A stretch of DNA of 64,000 bases from Dermatemys mawii (GCA_007922305.1 ML677373.1:13918660-13982659); one strand, 5' to 3'; shown: positions 12,201-27,200, counted from the stretch's first letter. Made by a program: numbers and translations. The notes: generated by a model from the letters alone, not told the origin.

Positions 12201-15200
12201 CCCACTCTGCTCTCCTGGCTCTCAGATTCCTTTGCTCTGACAGGGAATGGCCATAGTGTATTAGACCTGCAGTCTGTCCATTCCTGTCTCTTGCCGTGAC
12301 AGAGGCCAGGGGAATGTGATCAGAGCACTTCCTGCCAAAACTCATGCCTTTGTTTTCACCTCTTCCCTGTGGAAATGTTCTCTCAGGCTGTGCGGTGCAC
12401 TCACCATTGGCCAAAGGGTGTACAGACTGAGTGTGTAATTTCTGTGTGTCATTAGTGATAATTAATGCTTTGCAAGTCAGTTTCTTCCATCCTATAATCT
12501 CAGAGCATTTCCTAAGCTCTTTATGATCCACACAGCTCCCTGAGAGATAGACAAGTAGTATTTTTCCCATTTTACAGATGTGAATAACAATACTTCCGAG
12601 ATTACAAAGCAATTTGTGGGCCTGGGCAATGCTGGGAACAGAACCCCAACTTTTTGGCTGTCAGTCTTCAGCCCTGAGGCCTTATAGGGTTTTAACATCT
12701 TCAAATGTCAACCAGTCCATCCCCAAACACGCTGATGAGGTAGGTGACCAAGTACTGTCCCAATTTTGCAGATGGGGAAAAACTAGATTGTCTAGTTCAG
12801 GGCCACACAGTAACTTGGTATTAGAGCTGGGATTAGGTCTCAGGAGTTGCTAGTCTCCAGTCCCATACTCAATCCTTAGACCAGTGGTGCCCAACCCTTT
12901 TCAGTCCCGAATTGTGGAAAAGATCAATCACAGACCCAAATGCATGCTGCCTCATTGGCAATAAACATTTTTATAGAATGGCCCATGTTCAAGAGTGATT
13001 GTTCTGTTTATTGATTTTTCCATTGCTTAAACAAGGTTCGGTTTACCCTCCAAGAGCTGTTTACCTCCTCCACCCCCTCTGTCCTCTCAGTTTCCAAACT
13101 CTATGGCCATAATGTTATAAAAGTTGCCATGACCTTCTTAGTATAGTTGCCTGTCCTTAACATCCAAGCTCTGTGCAGCAATTAAAAAAAGGGAAGGCCA
13201 AATTCAGCCTGTACTGAAATCTGTGGTGTTACAGTTGCTTGCACAGGTCTGTATTTGGGTTTCCTATACAGTTTTGTGGGGGGAGAAGGAATGAACATGC
13301 TAAAATGATGAAATAACAAACATTACCACCTTGGGTTCCTATCTTCCGTAGCGCAATCCTTGTGCTGTGAGGAAAGTTCCATTCTTTGGAGAAAGATGGA
13401 TGCTTAGAAGGATCCCAGATACATAAGTTGAGTGTAAATCCCTTTTGTCTCTCTCTAGTGAGCAGATTGGTAACTCTCTTCCCCTGGGCCTGCAAGCTTT
13501 TGGAGAAGATCTGTATGTGTAATCCTTCTTGGTCATTTTTAGGGAGTCTGGGAGTTGCTAGGAAAATAGTCTGCTAACTTACCATGTGTGTCTTGTCTCT
13601 TTCAATGTCAGCATCCAGTGCAATATGCGAGCTACCAGGATGCTGTGTTTATATGTATAGAGTACTGGATCAGCTTCATAAGGCATGAATACAAATGAGG
13701 TCTCCCCTGCCTTTTCCTTTCCTGCTCCTTTTATTTCAGCCTTAGTTAGGAACAGAGATGCTATAACACGCAGTGCCTGGGGGCAGCTGGATTAAGATAG
13801 ATGTGTCCCCTATTTAGTGGTAAGCAAAGATTCAGGAAATCCTAGTTTCTGATCCCAGGTGTGACTCTGACACCTTGAGCAAGTCATGTGGGCCAGTGTT
13901 CGGAAAAGTGATAGTGATTTGGAGTGCTTCAGTTTTTGGGCGCCCAGCACCCGATAACTTGGGCCTTAATTTCAGGGCTGCAGAATTTAAAGTTGAGAGG
14001 TGGGTACTCAGTCCTTCTGAGAATCAGACTTGAGGTGTCTCGAGTGTCAAGAAGGGTAAGAACATAAAGCCCCAACTTTCTAACCCCTCCAGTGGGCCAA
14101 ATGATGGGGCACTGCCAGCACATTGCCCTTTAATAGGCAATGGGGCAGCCAGTATGAACAGTGTTTAAAAGAAGGTAGACTAACCGCTTGGGGGCAGGGG
14201 GACGCTTTTGTGAGGTGTGGCTCAGCAGGAGGACTGGATTGGATGTGCTTCCTCACCTCACTTTCCTTCAGCTTTGTTTCTTTTGAGCCACGTGATGCTG
14301 GAATATGTGCCGGGCCATTTCCCCCCACTCCCAGGTTAAGAGCTGTTCCCTCAGGCCCTGTCCCCATGGAAACGGCAATGGCGATGGAATGCTAGTGGCT
14401 TCACACGCTCTTCAGGACTGAGCCTACGAGGTGCTGAGCCTCAACTCCCCATGTCTTCAGCAGCGTTGTGGGCACTCAGCAGGGGACTCTTGTATAACGT
14501 GTTCAGCTGCCTGATCATGCCAATCTCTCCTTTTCCATCTAAATCTCTGCAAGCGAATGCAGCAAGAAGCTGGTATTCCCAGAACACCTGAGATCAAGAA
14601 GAAAATGAAGCCCTTAGGATCAAGTTCTGTTCTCACAAAAGCCCATGATCACTGTGCCCTTTACCGTAGTGGGTGGGACTAAGGTTTGGTTTTTGAGACT
14701 AAAGTACTGTATCAACTGAACGCCTCAATGCAAGCTTCTCTACACTGCCTCCCCGCGTTCCTTGATCCTGGCCTGGAGGGACCTCTGCTAAAGTGAGTGT
14801 GGGCCACAAAAGTGCCTAGGTGGATGGAGTTCAGCCCATTCAGTCCTTTCTCCATCTAATAAGCATGCTAATGTAGGACCGCTCTGTTCCTAGGAGCTGG
14901 ATTCTTTACTTGAGGATGCTGAGTGGGGGTCTGGGGATAGACTTTGGAGCTCTTTAGTTGAAGCAGTGGTCTAACTATGAAATAGTGTAGGAGTTTCTCC
15001 TGTTTATCTGAAGAGGGGCACCCTCCTTGGCTGAGGGAGAATTTTTCTAGGAAATAAAAGCTCCCTATAAAACTGCTTCTCTCCTGCTGCTCATTTTCTT
15101 TTTCTCTTGCTCTGAGTTTATTTACATGCCCTGCCTCGCAGTTTCCAAACAATAAAAGTTAATACTAACGTTGGCCTGCCTTTATTCCCCTCCTATTTGC

Positions 15201-18200
15201 CCTCTTCTCCCTCACACCTGCTTTGCTCCCCTCATTATGTTCCAGGTGTAAAAGTCAGCTGTACTGGATAATATGAACATATCAGCTGCCAGAACTTGCT
15301 CCTAAATGTTTAGGATAGAAATGGGCTGCGGGGAGGTGGTTCTTTTTTTTTTTCCAGTGGCAGGAGAATGTCTCTGTACCAGTGAAAGGCAAATACCGGG
15401 CCGAATATTGCTTTTGTGATGCCCCAGGATTTGAACAATGGAAGTCTGAGTTCTCTCTGATCTATTTTCCTCTCTACAAAGAAGTCTCATTAAAGACATT
15501 AGTCTCCTTAAGTTTTACAAGGAATCCGTATGCATGCCCCACAGTCCCATAAGCTGACGAACTCAGTGACTATTTATTAACCCCCTTCTGAATTTTCTTT
15601 CATTCAGGAGTGGGGTGGGCCAGGATTGGGTGGGTGCAGTGGGAGATGGGAAAGGAGGAACAGAGGAATCTGGCTTGCTGGAGTAGCCAAGTAAAGATTG
15701 CAAGCCCTGTGCAGATGGGTCGGCCAGCTCAGAAGAATTGCGGTGATTGCATGCTGGGTTGGGGAAAAGGGCTGTGGAGATGGCTCAAAGGATCTGTTAC
15801 ACCGTGATGGTGGCGTTACAACCCTTGAATCAAGTAAGGTGTTCTGCTGCTCAGTGGTGTACTACATGGGAAGGGTTAAAATAATCACAAGTTCTTCTTG
15901 TTTCACTGCTCTCATCCTGCTGCCCTCCCCCTTTCCAAGAACCATTTCCTCTCTCCTTTGGCATCAAGTCCAAGCTCCTAATTCTCCCCTTCAGTGCTCT
16001 CTGCACTGCAGCCCGCCACCGCTTAGGTTCTTGTTTCCTCCTACAACTGGACCTCCCATCCTATATTCCTCCTGTTCTCCTGCTAAGCCTTTCAATGTCA
16101 TGCTACCTCATACGCTTGCAGTAGCATTCCTCTCTGCCTTTACAGCCAGATGCTTTGGCTCTGCCTTCCCTCCTGATCTTTATGCTGAGAAGATCAGCAA
16201 CTCCTGTTCTTGATTGTTACTAGTTACAAGACTATATGTCCTTTGGGACCTAACACACCTCTCCCTGAGCTTGTCCATGTTTGTGGTGTTATATAAACAG
16301 ATCATAATGTGAAATTGTCATTTTATTGTGGCCTCACTTTGATCTTCCCCCACAATGTTTTCAATCTACTTAATTAAAACCTTCTGTCCTTTGAAGCTTC
16401 TTGAGAGAGAGATGCTATGTCTTTATCTGGCTTTATTTTAAGCCTCTTTATCTTTCTTTTATCTGTTCTTACCCCTTATAGTTAATCCAACATAAAGGAT
16501 TCTCCTACAAACTCTTGGTTTTTGTTCCAGAACTCCAGGGTGATTTCCACCTTTTCATTTCACAGGCAACTCGTTAGTGATTAATCTTTTCTCTGCTTCA
16601 CGCAGGAAAAGTCAGAGGTCGTTAGCTGTCCAAAGCACACAGCAGTGTTTCAAGAAAGGTTGCATACCAAACAAAAATCTCTACAGCGCAAAGAACATTA
16701 GGACTGGTCCAATGGGTTAGGACTAGCACAGAGTTCTGCCCTGTGGGAAACCACTGTTTGGATTTCAAGCTCTAAGCAAGCAGGGCTAGGCACACTGTGG
16801 CTGGAAGTGGATCATCCTCAGAAGCTGGGATGGGTGAAGTAAGGGAGTCTCGCTGCCCGGAGGTCTCTTGTAGGCCTATCTCTACATTTTCAAGAGCATC
16901 CTCTTAATTTTTGGATGCTTCTGTCTTTGTACTTGAGACACCAAGGACCTGATTTTCAGTGGTGCTGAGTGCCCCCAGCTCCTGTTGGCTTCAGCTGGAG
17001 TTATGCGTGCATGATGGATGTACCCAGGTTAGCTTTGCTCTAGCTAGCTCATATAACACTAGCAGTTAAGCTGTGGAAGCAGAAGCTGCACAGGACTGCC
17101 TGGGACCCTGAGAATGTATTAATAGCAGCAAGAGCTAGCTGCCTGGTTTGAGCTAGCGAAGTCAGAGCTAGCTGAGATCTGGGATGCTGAACACCCACTC
17201 TCCCAGATAAAGTCAAGGGGTGAAATGGGGCTCAGCAGCTCTGAAAATCAGGCCCTATGTGGTACATGCACAAGAGAGTGAGCTGAAGTCTGGTGGAAAT
17301 ATTCACATGAGAGGTTAGGGTCCTCACTCCTCCTTCCTTTTCAGAGTAATGTGTGGGAAGGTCAGTACGCGGTTCTCTGATGCTTGTTTTGCAGGGGTCT
17401 GGAAGCACAAGATGATCTTGCCATTAGATTTGTAATGTCTTCTTGGCCAAATAAAATGCAAGTTTTTTTTCTGCTGGTACCAGACGGGCAGGGATAGGTG
17501 AGAGGACACATGGAGAAGGATGGTCCAATGTTTAGGCTTCCTGCCTGGAACTTGAGACATGAGTTCAGATCATTGCTATGCCACAGACTTCTTGTGTGAT
17601 CTTGGACAAGTCACTTAGTCTCCCTGGGCCTCAGTTTCCCATCTGTAAAGTGGGAACAGTTTCACAGTTCAGGGCAACTACACCTATATTCCCCCTGTAT
17701 GGTCCACCCAGGGCATTCATGCTCAAGTTTCTGGCTCTGTGCCATCACCTCTCTTGGGAGGAAAACGTGCCTCTCTCCCTCTAGACCAGGGTTTTTTCAG
17801 GCTGAACAGTCCCCTGTCTACCCTGTGAATTCCCCAGCAAGTCAGACTGCCTAAGCAGGCCTGCTTTGCCTTCTCCTTGGAGGCTATAAATAGCATCATT
17901 GCCCATGTATTAGTTACCACACAGCCTTTTCTAAGCAAGTGCATTGGTTGTTAAAGTGAAAACAGCACACAGAAAATGTTACAAACAATGAAAGAACCCG
18001 CACACGTTCCGACAAGCTGAGCAGCGATCACCCCAGCCCCAACAAAGCTCTGGCAGATGACCAGTCCTTCAGACCCCACCAAGGTTTTTCCTGTGGTCAC
18101 AAGTTCATGACAGTTGTTAGCTGGGAACAGTCGCCCCCAGGAATAGGTTAAGTCCTTCCAACCTGTCTCAGAAAGGATTGGGGCCTCCCTTGGACAGAAG

Positions 18201-21200
18201 GTGCTGTCTCTTTGCTGGATCCAGAAGCGGAGTGGGGTTAAACGAAGCTTATTGTTCCAAAAGTCCTTTCATTGTCTGGTGGTCTCGAGACAATCCAGTT
18301 TGAATCAGAATATGCGAGCCTCTCTGGGTGGTGGGACCTCTTGGGAGGTGTTGCATCCTGAGTGAATTTGCCTAATCACCACCCCCCTGCCGCCACTACA
18401 CACACTGTTCTTCATTCCTAGAGGAGCGATGGTCCCCCTCTCCCTGGGAAGTACATACGATCCCTGGCCCACAATGATACATACACTTAATTTAATCAGG
18501 TTTGCCCAGGATGTTGCCGTGTCACACACAGCACTTCCCTACCTCACAAAGATGTTGGGAGAACAAACCCATTAGAGTGTGAGGTTCTCAGATACTATGT
18601 TAATGAGGGCTATATAAGTACCATAGGAGTTGTGGTCCAGCGCTCTAGTATATGTAACACTGACAGACCCCGGTCATGGGTACTGAACCTCAAGCTTCTG
18701 GAGCTTAGTGCATGAGCCTCTACTGCATGAGCTAAAAGCCCTGTGGCCATTAGCTAAGGCTGTAGAGCAGACTCATTAATCTCTCTCAAAGTGGTCTTGG
18801 TGCCACTAGATGGGACTGAGTACCACACCCAGCAGGAGTGGGTTACATATATCCCAAACCACTCTAGTGACTAGACCCCGTCTTGTTGGGATTGAGAGTC
18901 CCATCACCTGCAAATCCTTTGTATCTACATTATAGTGCAGTGAAGCCAATGTGAGTATAAGATGGCCCCAAAAGAAGGAAAGGCAGTAGGCTAGGGAGTG
19001 CTGGGTGAGCTGAGTATTGCAAGGGAGACCTTAGGGGTGACTGTCTGTCTCCCAGCTGTTGTTGATCCTTGTCTTTTCTTTTACAGCGCCCTGCACATTG
19101 AAACGGCCCCTGTCACCTCCATAGCGACCAACAGCTACATTCAAGGGGCCACAGCCATTCCACTGCTCACCAAAACGGTGGGTCAGTGCCTGGAGGAGAC
19201 AGCCCATCGGTTTCCAGACCGTGAGGCTCTGGTGTTCTGTCGAGATGGAGTTCGGAAGACGTTTGCCCAATTCATACAAGAAGTGAGTGGCTGACTTGTC
19301 TGTTACAGAGTCCAGTCCTTTAGCTCACCAACCTGGAGAATTTGCAATTCAGCCGAATTGCAGTATGAGTGGGTGGCTTCATCAATCGATTAGAGAGATG
19401 AAAAAAAATGATTTTGTCCCTGGATTGACACCAGAGGTTGGGCTAGTTTGGTTTGGATTCTGATCCTGGCTCTGAATACATAGCAAAGCTGCATGTTGGT
19501 TTATCATCTGATGTGTGATAAGGTGTGTATGTGCACAGCTTATCCTATCTTCATGGGCTTCTCTGAAGGCAGGAGAGCAAAGGGAGGGGCAGAGGAAGTA
19601 CTCATGAGTAATACAATAAAGTCATGTCCTAGGTTGCATTACTGCATTTCGGAAGTGGTTCTCTCTCTATCTGATTTATCTTGGGGAAAGTCCTGAAGTC
19701 TAATTCAAATCCCGTTGGCATCAGTGTGATTTGATTTTCAGAGGTCTGAGCACCTGTAGCTTCCTAGTTGTTACGCAAGTAAAATTCTCATTAAAATCAG
19801 TCAGAATTTTGCCTGAGTAAAGACTGCAGGACTTGGCCCTGTTTATAATAATATGTATGAATGGGCGTTCTGAATATGCATACAATATTCCATCTGTAAA
19901 TGGGAAGGGAATTTCCACTAGATTTGCCCTATGATCTTAGATGTGATAGGATAATCCAAGGTGTTCATGTATTGCATTTTGTAGATTTACGAGAGTTTTG
20001 TTACTTTACAAGAATAAACTCTATACACAGAACTCATTGGTTTTTTAAATATTTACTGACTGGTCTGGAAAATACCCATTTCTTAAACAGAGAACCCTAC
20101 AAAGAAATTTTATAGGCAGTTATGTGGTCTGAAATCTAGCTCATCTGGAAACACTAGAAGGAGAGAATGTCAGAAAGATAAATGATGATCTTAATATAAT
20201 GCCTGGGTTTTGACTCATGTGGCTAGGGTTCAAAAATGAGATAGATCAGACTTCTCATTAATCTGAATGATTTCAGAAATAAGCAAGAAGACCCATATAA
20301 TTAAATTCACCCGGTACATGGATCCAGCAGCACCGTATAAGTCCTATTTTGAGGGCCTATGTAGGAATTAAAAAGTGTATGGGCCTTGACTGCACAAGAA
20401 TGATGTCACCTATACGTGTCTGATATACCAGATTCCCAGCTGCCTTTGTACGCATGTTCTGAGTTTGCACCTCACGTGCTGTCAGTCACCGGATAACTGT
20501 GGGTGGTCTGTTCTTTGTAAGTTCACGGAGCATTGCCGTTTATCAAACGAACAGCACCAAGCAATAAGCTTCCGGACTGTGCAGTATTGCATAACACTTG
20601 ATTTCAGTTTCCTAAACTAGGGGCTAAAATGAAGCTCAGCTGTCTTCAAGTTAGCACATGAGAGATTGAAATGCCTTGATGAGCCCTGTGAGGTGACCGC
20701 TCTCCCTATCTGGTGTCGTATGTGTTTTGCAGGTGGACCAGGCAGCAGCTGGGCTTCTGGCTATTGGCCTGAAGAAGGGAGACCGGCTGGGCATGTGGGG
20801 TCCCAACGTGTATGAATGGGTTCTAATGCAATTTGCAACAGCCCAGGCAGGAATCATCCTGGTAAGGAGACTTGTCGGTCTGGGCGCCTGGATTTTTTAG
20901 GGTGAGGGGGAGACAAAGGGGAAGCCTGGAGATCTTGGAGAAGTTGAATAATGTGCTGGGTAAGGGACCTGAAATGAAGAATGGGAGCAGATGTCATGCA
21001 AGGTACATGAAGTCATCATTAGTCTGACCATCCATTACCCAGAAAAGCAAAACACCAAGCCAGCAAGACCAGCTTCTCTGGGACATAATTTACAACTGTT
21101 GATGGCATGAGGGAATGTACAGGGGGGGCTACACATTTTTATATATAGTCCTGGTATCCCCAAAGAATCCCCCAGAAAACCCCCTTTAATACTTCCTGTG

Positions 21201-24200
21201 GTGCCTCTGGATGAAAATCCTTTGCAGAAAGTGACCATTTAAAAATATATATGCTAAGATGCCTGCCTCTCCCCCCTTGAGATTCAGTCATTGCTTGCTA
21301 GTACCATTAGGGTTTTGTCTTATTTACATCATAAGGTCCTTGGGGCAAGGTCTGTAGTGTGTCTTCCTGGAAGTTTTGTACAGCAGCACCTGCCGTGGTG
21401 GCACTCAAAAGATATAATGTTAGACAGGGTAAAGAGATGAGTTTAGCTTAGTGTAACTTTTTGGCCCAAGGGCCATATAGGGTTGTAAAACAGTATGAAG
21501 GGCCACATAGGGAAGGCTGTGCTATTGACTTGTCATTTGACCTTGTGCGAATCATTTTACTTCCAGGCCCTATATGTAAAAATGGGGATAAATGGGCTTC
21601 CCTGATTAACATGAAATTTGGGTTGTTATCCTAATCCTGGTTGTCCTATACAAGGAGGAAGCTGCAAGTGTGTTTTCATTGAGGTTTTTTTCCTTCAAAG
21701 CAGCTTCCTCTTGGGGAAGTGGTGTCTAGTCGAATTTTGATGCTAGCCACACTGCTAGCCACACTTGTAGTTTTGAATTTTTCTTATTAGCCACATTAAG
21801 CCACATTATAAAAAAGTCGCATGCATTAGCCACAGTTCAATAGCCTACTAGCCACATGTGGCTAGTGGTGAATGTATTGGACACTGCTGTCTTAGAGTAA
21901 ATAGTTAGAAGATGGGGTCTTTGAGGCTTTTTCAGAACTTTGATTAATTCTCCTGTCTTCTCCCCATTCTAGGTGTCTGTGAACCCTGCATATCAGGCCC
22001 AGGAGCTGGAGTTTGTGATCAAGAAGGTACTATGAACCACTTATGACTAACACCACTTGATTCTGCCCACACAAACTTTGAAACATGGAGATGTAAAAGG
22101 CAGAGGGTAACCATGGGAACTGCCCTGGCAAAAGAACTTCTGATCAGGGAGGGCACTTGGGAAATGAAGGCAGCAGAAAAATGTATTTCTGGGGCAGCCT
22201 CCATGAACAGGGCTGGTGGGGACCATGTGGCCACATATGCAGGGGGCCTCATGGTGCAGTAATTGGCCCTATGGAGTGTGAATGCCTCGAAGTAAATCTC
22301 CTCAGTTATTGTTCCCTGTGGTTACCCTCCCACCTGTTCCACAAAGAGACCCCTGTGTCCTCTCCCCTCTGTCTCCAGCTGTCAATTCTAAACTAGGTGC
22401 TGAGGAAACCATGCAGGTGCCAAGAATGCAGCATAGGGTCAATTCTACTCACCTGAGACAGCAAAGCATTGGAAGCAATAGATCCATTCAGAAGCTATGT
22501 GCTGGGGTAGCATTCCTCCAAGAGCTACTTCTAATTCAGCCCGCACTTGGGACCTAACACCAGTCTGCACTCTTGGGCTGCTGCCAGTGCAACACCACAA
22601 AGCAGCTGCTGATCCCACTGACTCTGCCTGTAGGCCCTGGTGTACTCTGGAATCCCCTGTGAACTTCCCTTGTTTGAGCTTTGCTAGGTTACTTTCTTTC
22701 AATATACAGTTTTTAACCCAGATGGGACTTGAACCCACCACCTGTGTCTTAGGAAGCCAGTGCCTTAGCCATTGGGGTGTCAGTTCTTTGTGCATGGTGG
22801 TAGTGGTTAGGTATCATAGAATCATAGGGTCAACTGTGAACTCCCATGAACTCCCACTGACTGCAGTGGGGCCAGGATTTAACCCCTTGAAACCAGAGAG
22901 GTAAAATCCTCTGGAGGTGCCATTCTCCTCCATCACTGTAAATTTACTCCCAACCATGTATTTTCCAATGCTATACTCAGTCTAGCTTGGCTCTTGTGCA
23001 TCTGCCCGTTTGTTTTATGTTCTGTTCCCACGCAACACATGTTTCAAGTCCCCACATGCCTGCCTTGGTTCCAGAGCTCTTGGGACTCTTCCTTAGCTCT
23101 GTGTGATAGCATGCAGGGGAACAATTAGTGGCTAAGATGTTCTGGTTTCTAATCCCCAATAACGAGGGATTAAAGCTATTGAATCTTTTATGAATAAAAT
23201 TAATCCTTCCTGGATCAAGGGTCATGTGCACTCCTGTTTTAACTTGTTCAGTATGGGAATCTAAAACCCAAGTACAATGGGAGGCGGAACCAAAATGCCA
23301 GTCTGGATTTTCCCAGCCCACCCCCTATGCTATCAGGAGACTGAAATAGAGAATTGACAGTAGCACTGGCCGATCTTTCTCCCACCTCAGTGACCTGGAC
23401 GGTCAGCTTCTACGCTGCAGTTTGGTCGCCCACATTGTCAACCTGTTAAATCTAGTGTGTTAAAACTCACCAACGTGGTTTCCTCTTTCTAGAGTCAGAC
23501 AGAGCTCTCCCTAGCAAACAGCTGTCTGTTCCTGCCCCAAAGTTTCCTTAGTGCCCACCCTGAGCAGAGGGGTGGGAACAGATGGCTACGTTTAGAGAGA
23601 AATGAAAGGTGGTCTCTAGAGCTTGGATTCTGGAGCCTGTGTTAGCTCTGAGTGCTGGCACCAGAAAGTTTTCATAGCACCACTGAAGCTTTTGTTTGTG
23701 TCGTGTATGCGCCACTCTTGGCTTGCTTTGTGCTTTCCATTCTAATTAGCTCTGTAGGGACAACAGTAGCTTCTCTTTACTCCTCCAGGACTTGGCTTTT
23801 GTTTTTATCTTGGTCTCCTTGGGTCAGATTCCGCTCTCATTTACCCTGGTGTAAATTCAGAACGACTCCATTAAGGTCAGTGGAATCCATCTGGATTTAC
23901 AAAGGAGTGGCCAGGAGCAGAACATGCCGTCTTGATTTCAGTGGGAGTCGCTTGTATCCTGTGCCGGAGAAATGGTTCCCTGGTACAGTATTTATGGCTG
24001 TTCCTTGTAGCTTTGACATTAAGGCTGTCTCCTGTCCTCATCCCCTGCCAGCGCCTTGTCTCCCCTTAGATTGCTGTTGTTTGTTAATGGAAGTCTGCAA
24101 AACAACAGCCCTTCCCTCAGGGGTGTGGACTATCAAAATAGATTCACCACAGAACCCATTAGCAACCTCATCCTTTTCTTGCCACTGCAGAATAATTCCC

Positions 24201-27200
24201 TCCAGCATACAATAATAAATAGCCAATTTTCTAACCTGCTCCTCCCTTCGATCATTTCCCTACACCAGATTTCCAGAGCTTTGTAAATACAAACTGATCA
24301 GTGCAGACCCATTACAGAAAGAGCTACTGCTAACCATGCCATGTCCTGCAGCATCTCTTCTCCTCACATAGCCACTTTTACAGACAAGTTGCTTTGGAGT
24401 TTTCAGATTACTATCGTGGCTTGAGCTGTCTAACCCTGACAAATGGACACTGACCATGGTGTCCCTGGAGTTAAAGGCTATGTCTACACTGCGACTAGAC
24501 TCGCCATGGCTGGTCTGCTCAGGCTCTGGGGATGTTTCAATGCTTTGTAGACTTCCAGGTTTTGGCTGAAGCCCGGGCTCTAGGACCCTGTGGAGAGGGA
24601 GGGTCCTAGAGCTCAGGAAGTCTACAAGGCAATGAAACAGCCCCATCTGCCTGAGTCAGCTGGCTTGGGCCAGCCATGGGTTTTATTTTGCTGTGTAGAC
24701 ATACCCTAAGTTACAAAGCCCCAAACTTCCTTGTAGAGATGAGGTCTCCGGTGGATTCAGCGTGACTTTTCCGAAAGTGAAAGCAATTGTTGCTCTCTCC
24801 CACTGCAAATCACAGAGTACATGCAAATAATTTCTTGGTTAAAACTCGCATGTCTTGGCCTCCTCTGAATATGGTGGGGTTGGGGTGACAGGTAGCATTT
24901 GTCCTGTTTTCATGCTAATCGGAAAAGGAACTGCAGGGTTTCAGCAAAATGGAAGGGCCAGGAAGCAACAGAAACCCACGGCTGCCCATGCAAATCAGTG
25001 TGTAACAGCAGGGTGGCTGCATTCTTACGGGCACATCTGTTGCTCCCTGTTTTGACAATGTGTTTTGATCCTCCTCATGCACATACATCTGTGTCAATAA
25101 GGAGTAGCAGCGCTGAAGTCAATGGGCTACAGAAGTGAGAGGGGAATCAGGTCCCGGTTGGGTAAGCCGTACCATTTTTAAGTTCTGTCAACCTAATAAA
25201 ATGGGGCTTTCAGTCTGTCGCTGGCTCCCTCAGTGGCAGTGTCGCCTTCAGGAAGGCCGTTCCTGCCAGCATCAGATCCAGAAATGGTATCTTAACTGGA
25301 ACAGACAGTTTATGTACTCCGGGCCAAATTCAGGCCTGGTGTAAGCAGGTGCAGCCCTGCTGGAGTCTGTGGAGTTGCACCTGCCTACCCCAGGGATGTC
25401 TGCTCTGGGCAGAGAAGTGTTAGAATGCGGAACGTTAAACCCAGTGCCCCAGGTGCGTGTGAGCCTGGGATCTCGGTGTCACCGCTCTGCTGGGAAACGG
25501 GGTTGCTCATGGGGGCAGCAAGGCACAAGGAGGGTTGGACTCCTAAAATGTCTCCTGGTATGGTGTAGGAGGTGTCCCCAGCCCTAGCTTCTCAGCCGTC
25601 TTACAGGATGGTTCCTCCTAGGAAGTGGCTAACATGGTTTGAAAGCTCAGTCTAGACAGGGGCCGTTGTAACACATACTCATAGCTGAACAAGTCCTGGG
25701 AAGAGCCCCAGCTAGTGTTAAGGTTTAACTCCCCAGTGTTAAGGTTTAACTTCTGCCTTTTGGTTTCTCAGGGTGTGTGTGGTGGTTTTTCGTCAGTGAA
25801 TGCAAGTGCCCTGCTATCAGGTTTCCAGGTTCATTACTCCCTGGGCAGCGGGTGTCACTCCAGCCTGACTTCCCTCTCTCTTCCCACACAGGTCGGCTGT
25901 AAGGCCCTGGTGTTCCCCACTCAGTTCAAAACACAGAGATACTATGAGATCCTGAAGCAAACATGTCCAGAGCTAGAGATATCCAGTCCAGGGGGAATAA
26001 AGAGCAAGAGGTGAGTGAGAAATGCCAGAGATCCTCTTGCAGTCCCCCAGGGCTGTGCCCTGCACTGAGTGCTCACAGTTGCAGGGTGACAAACCTACTA
26101 CTGAACCTGGTGGATGATCCCAGGGGAGATAATCCCGCAAATATCTCTCTAGGCTTTTATACCCTGTTGCACCCATCACCCTGTTATCTGAGCCCCTAAC
26201 AGATCCCAGATCACTGGCTGATACTTCCTGGGATCTGTACCTCACCCCAGTTAGGAACTGGCCATTATCCTTCCCCAGCAAGCAGAGGAGATCTCGCTTA
26301 GACCTACCTGGTCTGGAGCCGATTGCCCTGTGTTACCCACAGCTCCTCCCACCTAACCTGCATTCCAAAGAGGAGAAAGGAAGAGTCTAGTATGGCATTA
26401 TCTCAGGTGAGCGCCTTAATCAGCTCCTGCTTCTTGTGCCCACATGATACAGGGGCCCTCGGGCCCATCCCAGGAGTTAACCCCCAGCAGCACACAAGCA
26501 CCAAGACCGGCCGTCCTCCTGACTCCGCTGCTCCTGACTGTGTTTTTCCTTGTCTCAGGCTGCCAGACCTATCAGTTGTAATCACCTTAGACTCCAAGTT
26601 GCCTGGCACGTTCCAGATGAGCGAGGTGATGCAGGCTGGGGACAGCAGCCATATGAAGCAGTTACGAGATGTCCAGCGGACTCTGTCCTGCAACGAGCCC
26701 ATCAACATTCAGTTCACCTCCGTAAGTACCGCACACTGCTCTGCCCTGCCATGGACACCAGATCTGGTGACCCCTGTGACCAGTGCGAAGAAGGCTGCTC
26801 CCTTTGACACCTGGTTACTTGGGGTGGATACTGTCCCATCTTCCCTGGCCCTTTCAGAATAGGATCATCTAGGATTTTTCCCTTCTCTCCACCCCTCCCA
26901 GCGCTTGCCTCTACCCCAGGGGCTGACGGAAGGGATGGGACAGGAGGCCTGTGTGCCACGGAGGTCTGATCCCAGCTACAATTAGTCTGTGTCATATCAT
27001 TTGTGAGGCTGTCGGATCAGAGGCTGCTGTGTCTAGAGAGACACTAAAGGACAAGAGTAGAGCAGAAATCTGCGGGGTGGGGAAGGGAGGGATCCCCACA
27101 GAGAATCTGTGCACCTGCCCCTCTGAAAGGATCTCGTAACGCTTCTCTGTGTTTCAGGGCACAACTGGAAGCCCCAAAGGGGCCACCCTCTCTCACAGAA

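Larger units (their letters stand above)
9231..19086 (+). other. ACSF2: ACSF2 intron 1
   Basis: 9.9 kb. Holds a hAT-like MITE (9532), the hAT element at 11062, SINE fragments (12550, 12757, 17535/18532), a hAT end (12884), nested palindromes (16943), the about 870-bp insertion (17660) and the TGTAAC element (18653). The segment 13000-16900 shows only faint palindromic and SINE remnants. Confidence 0.8.
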
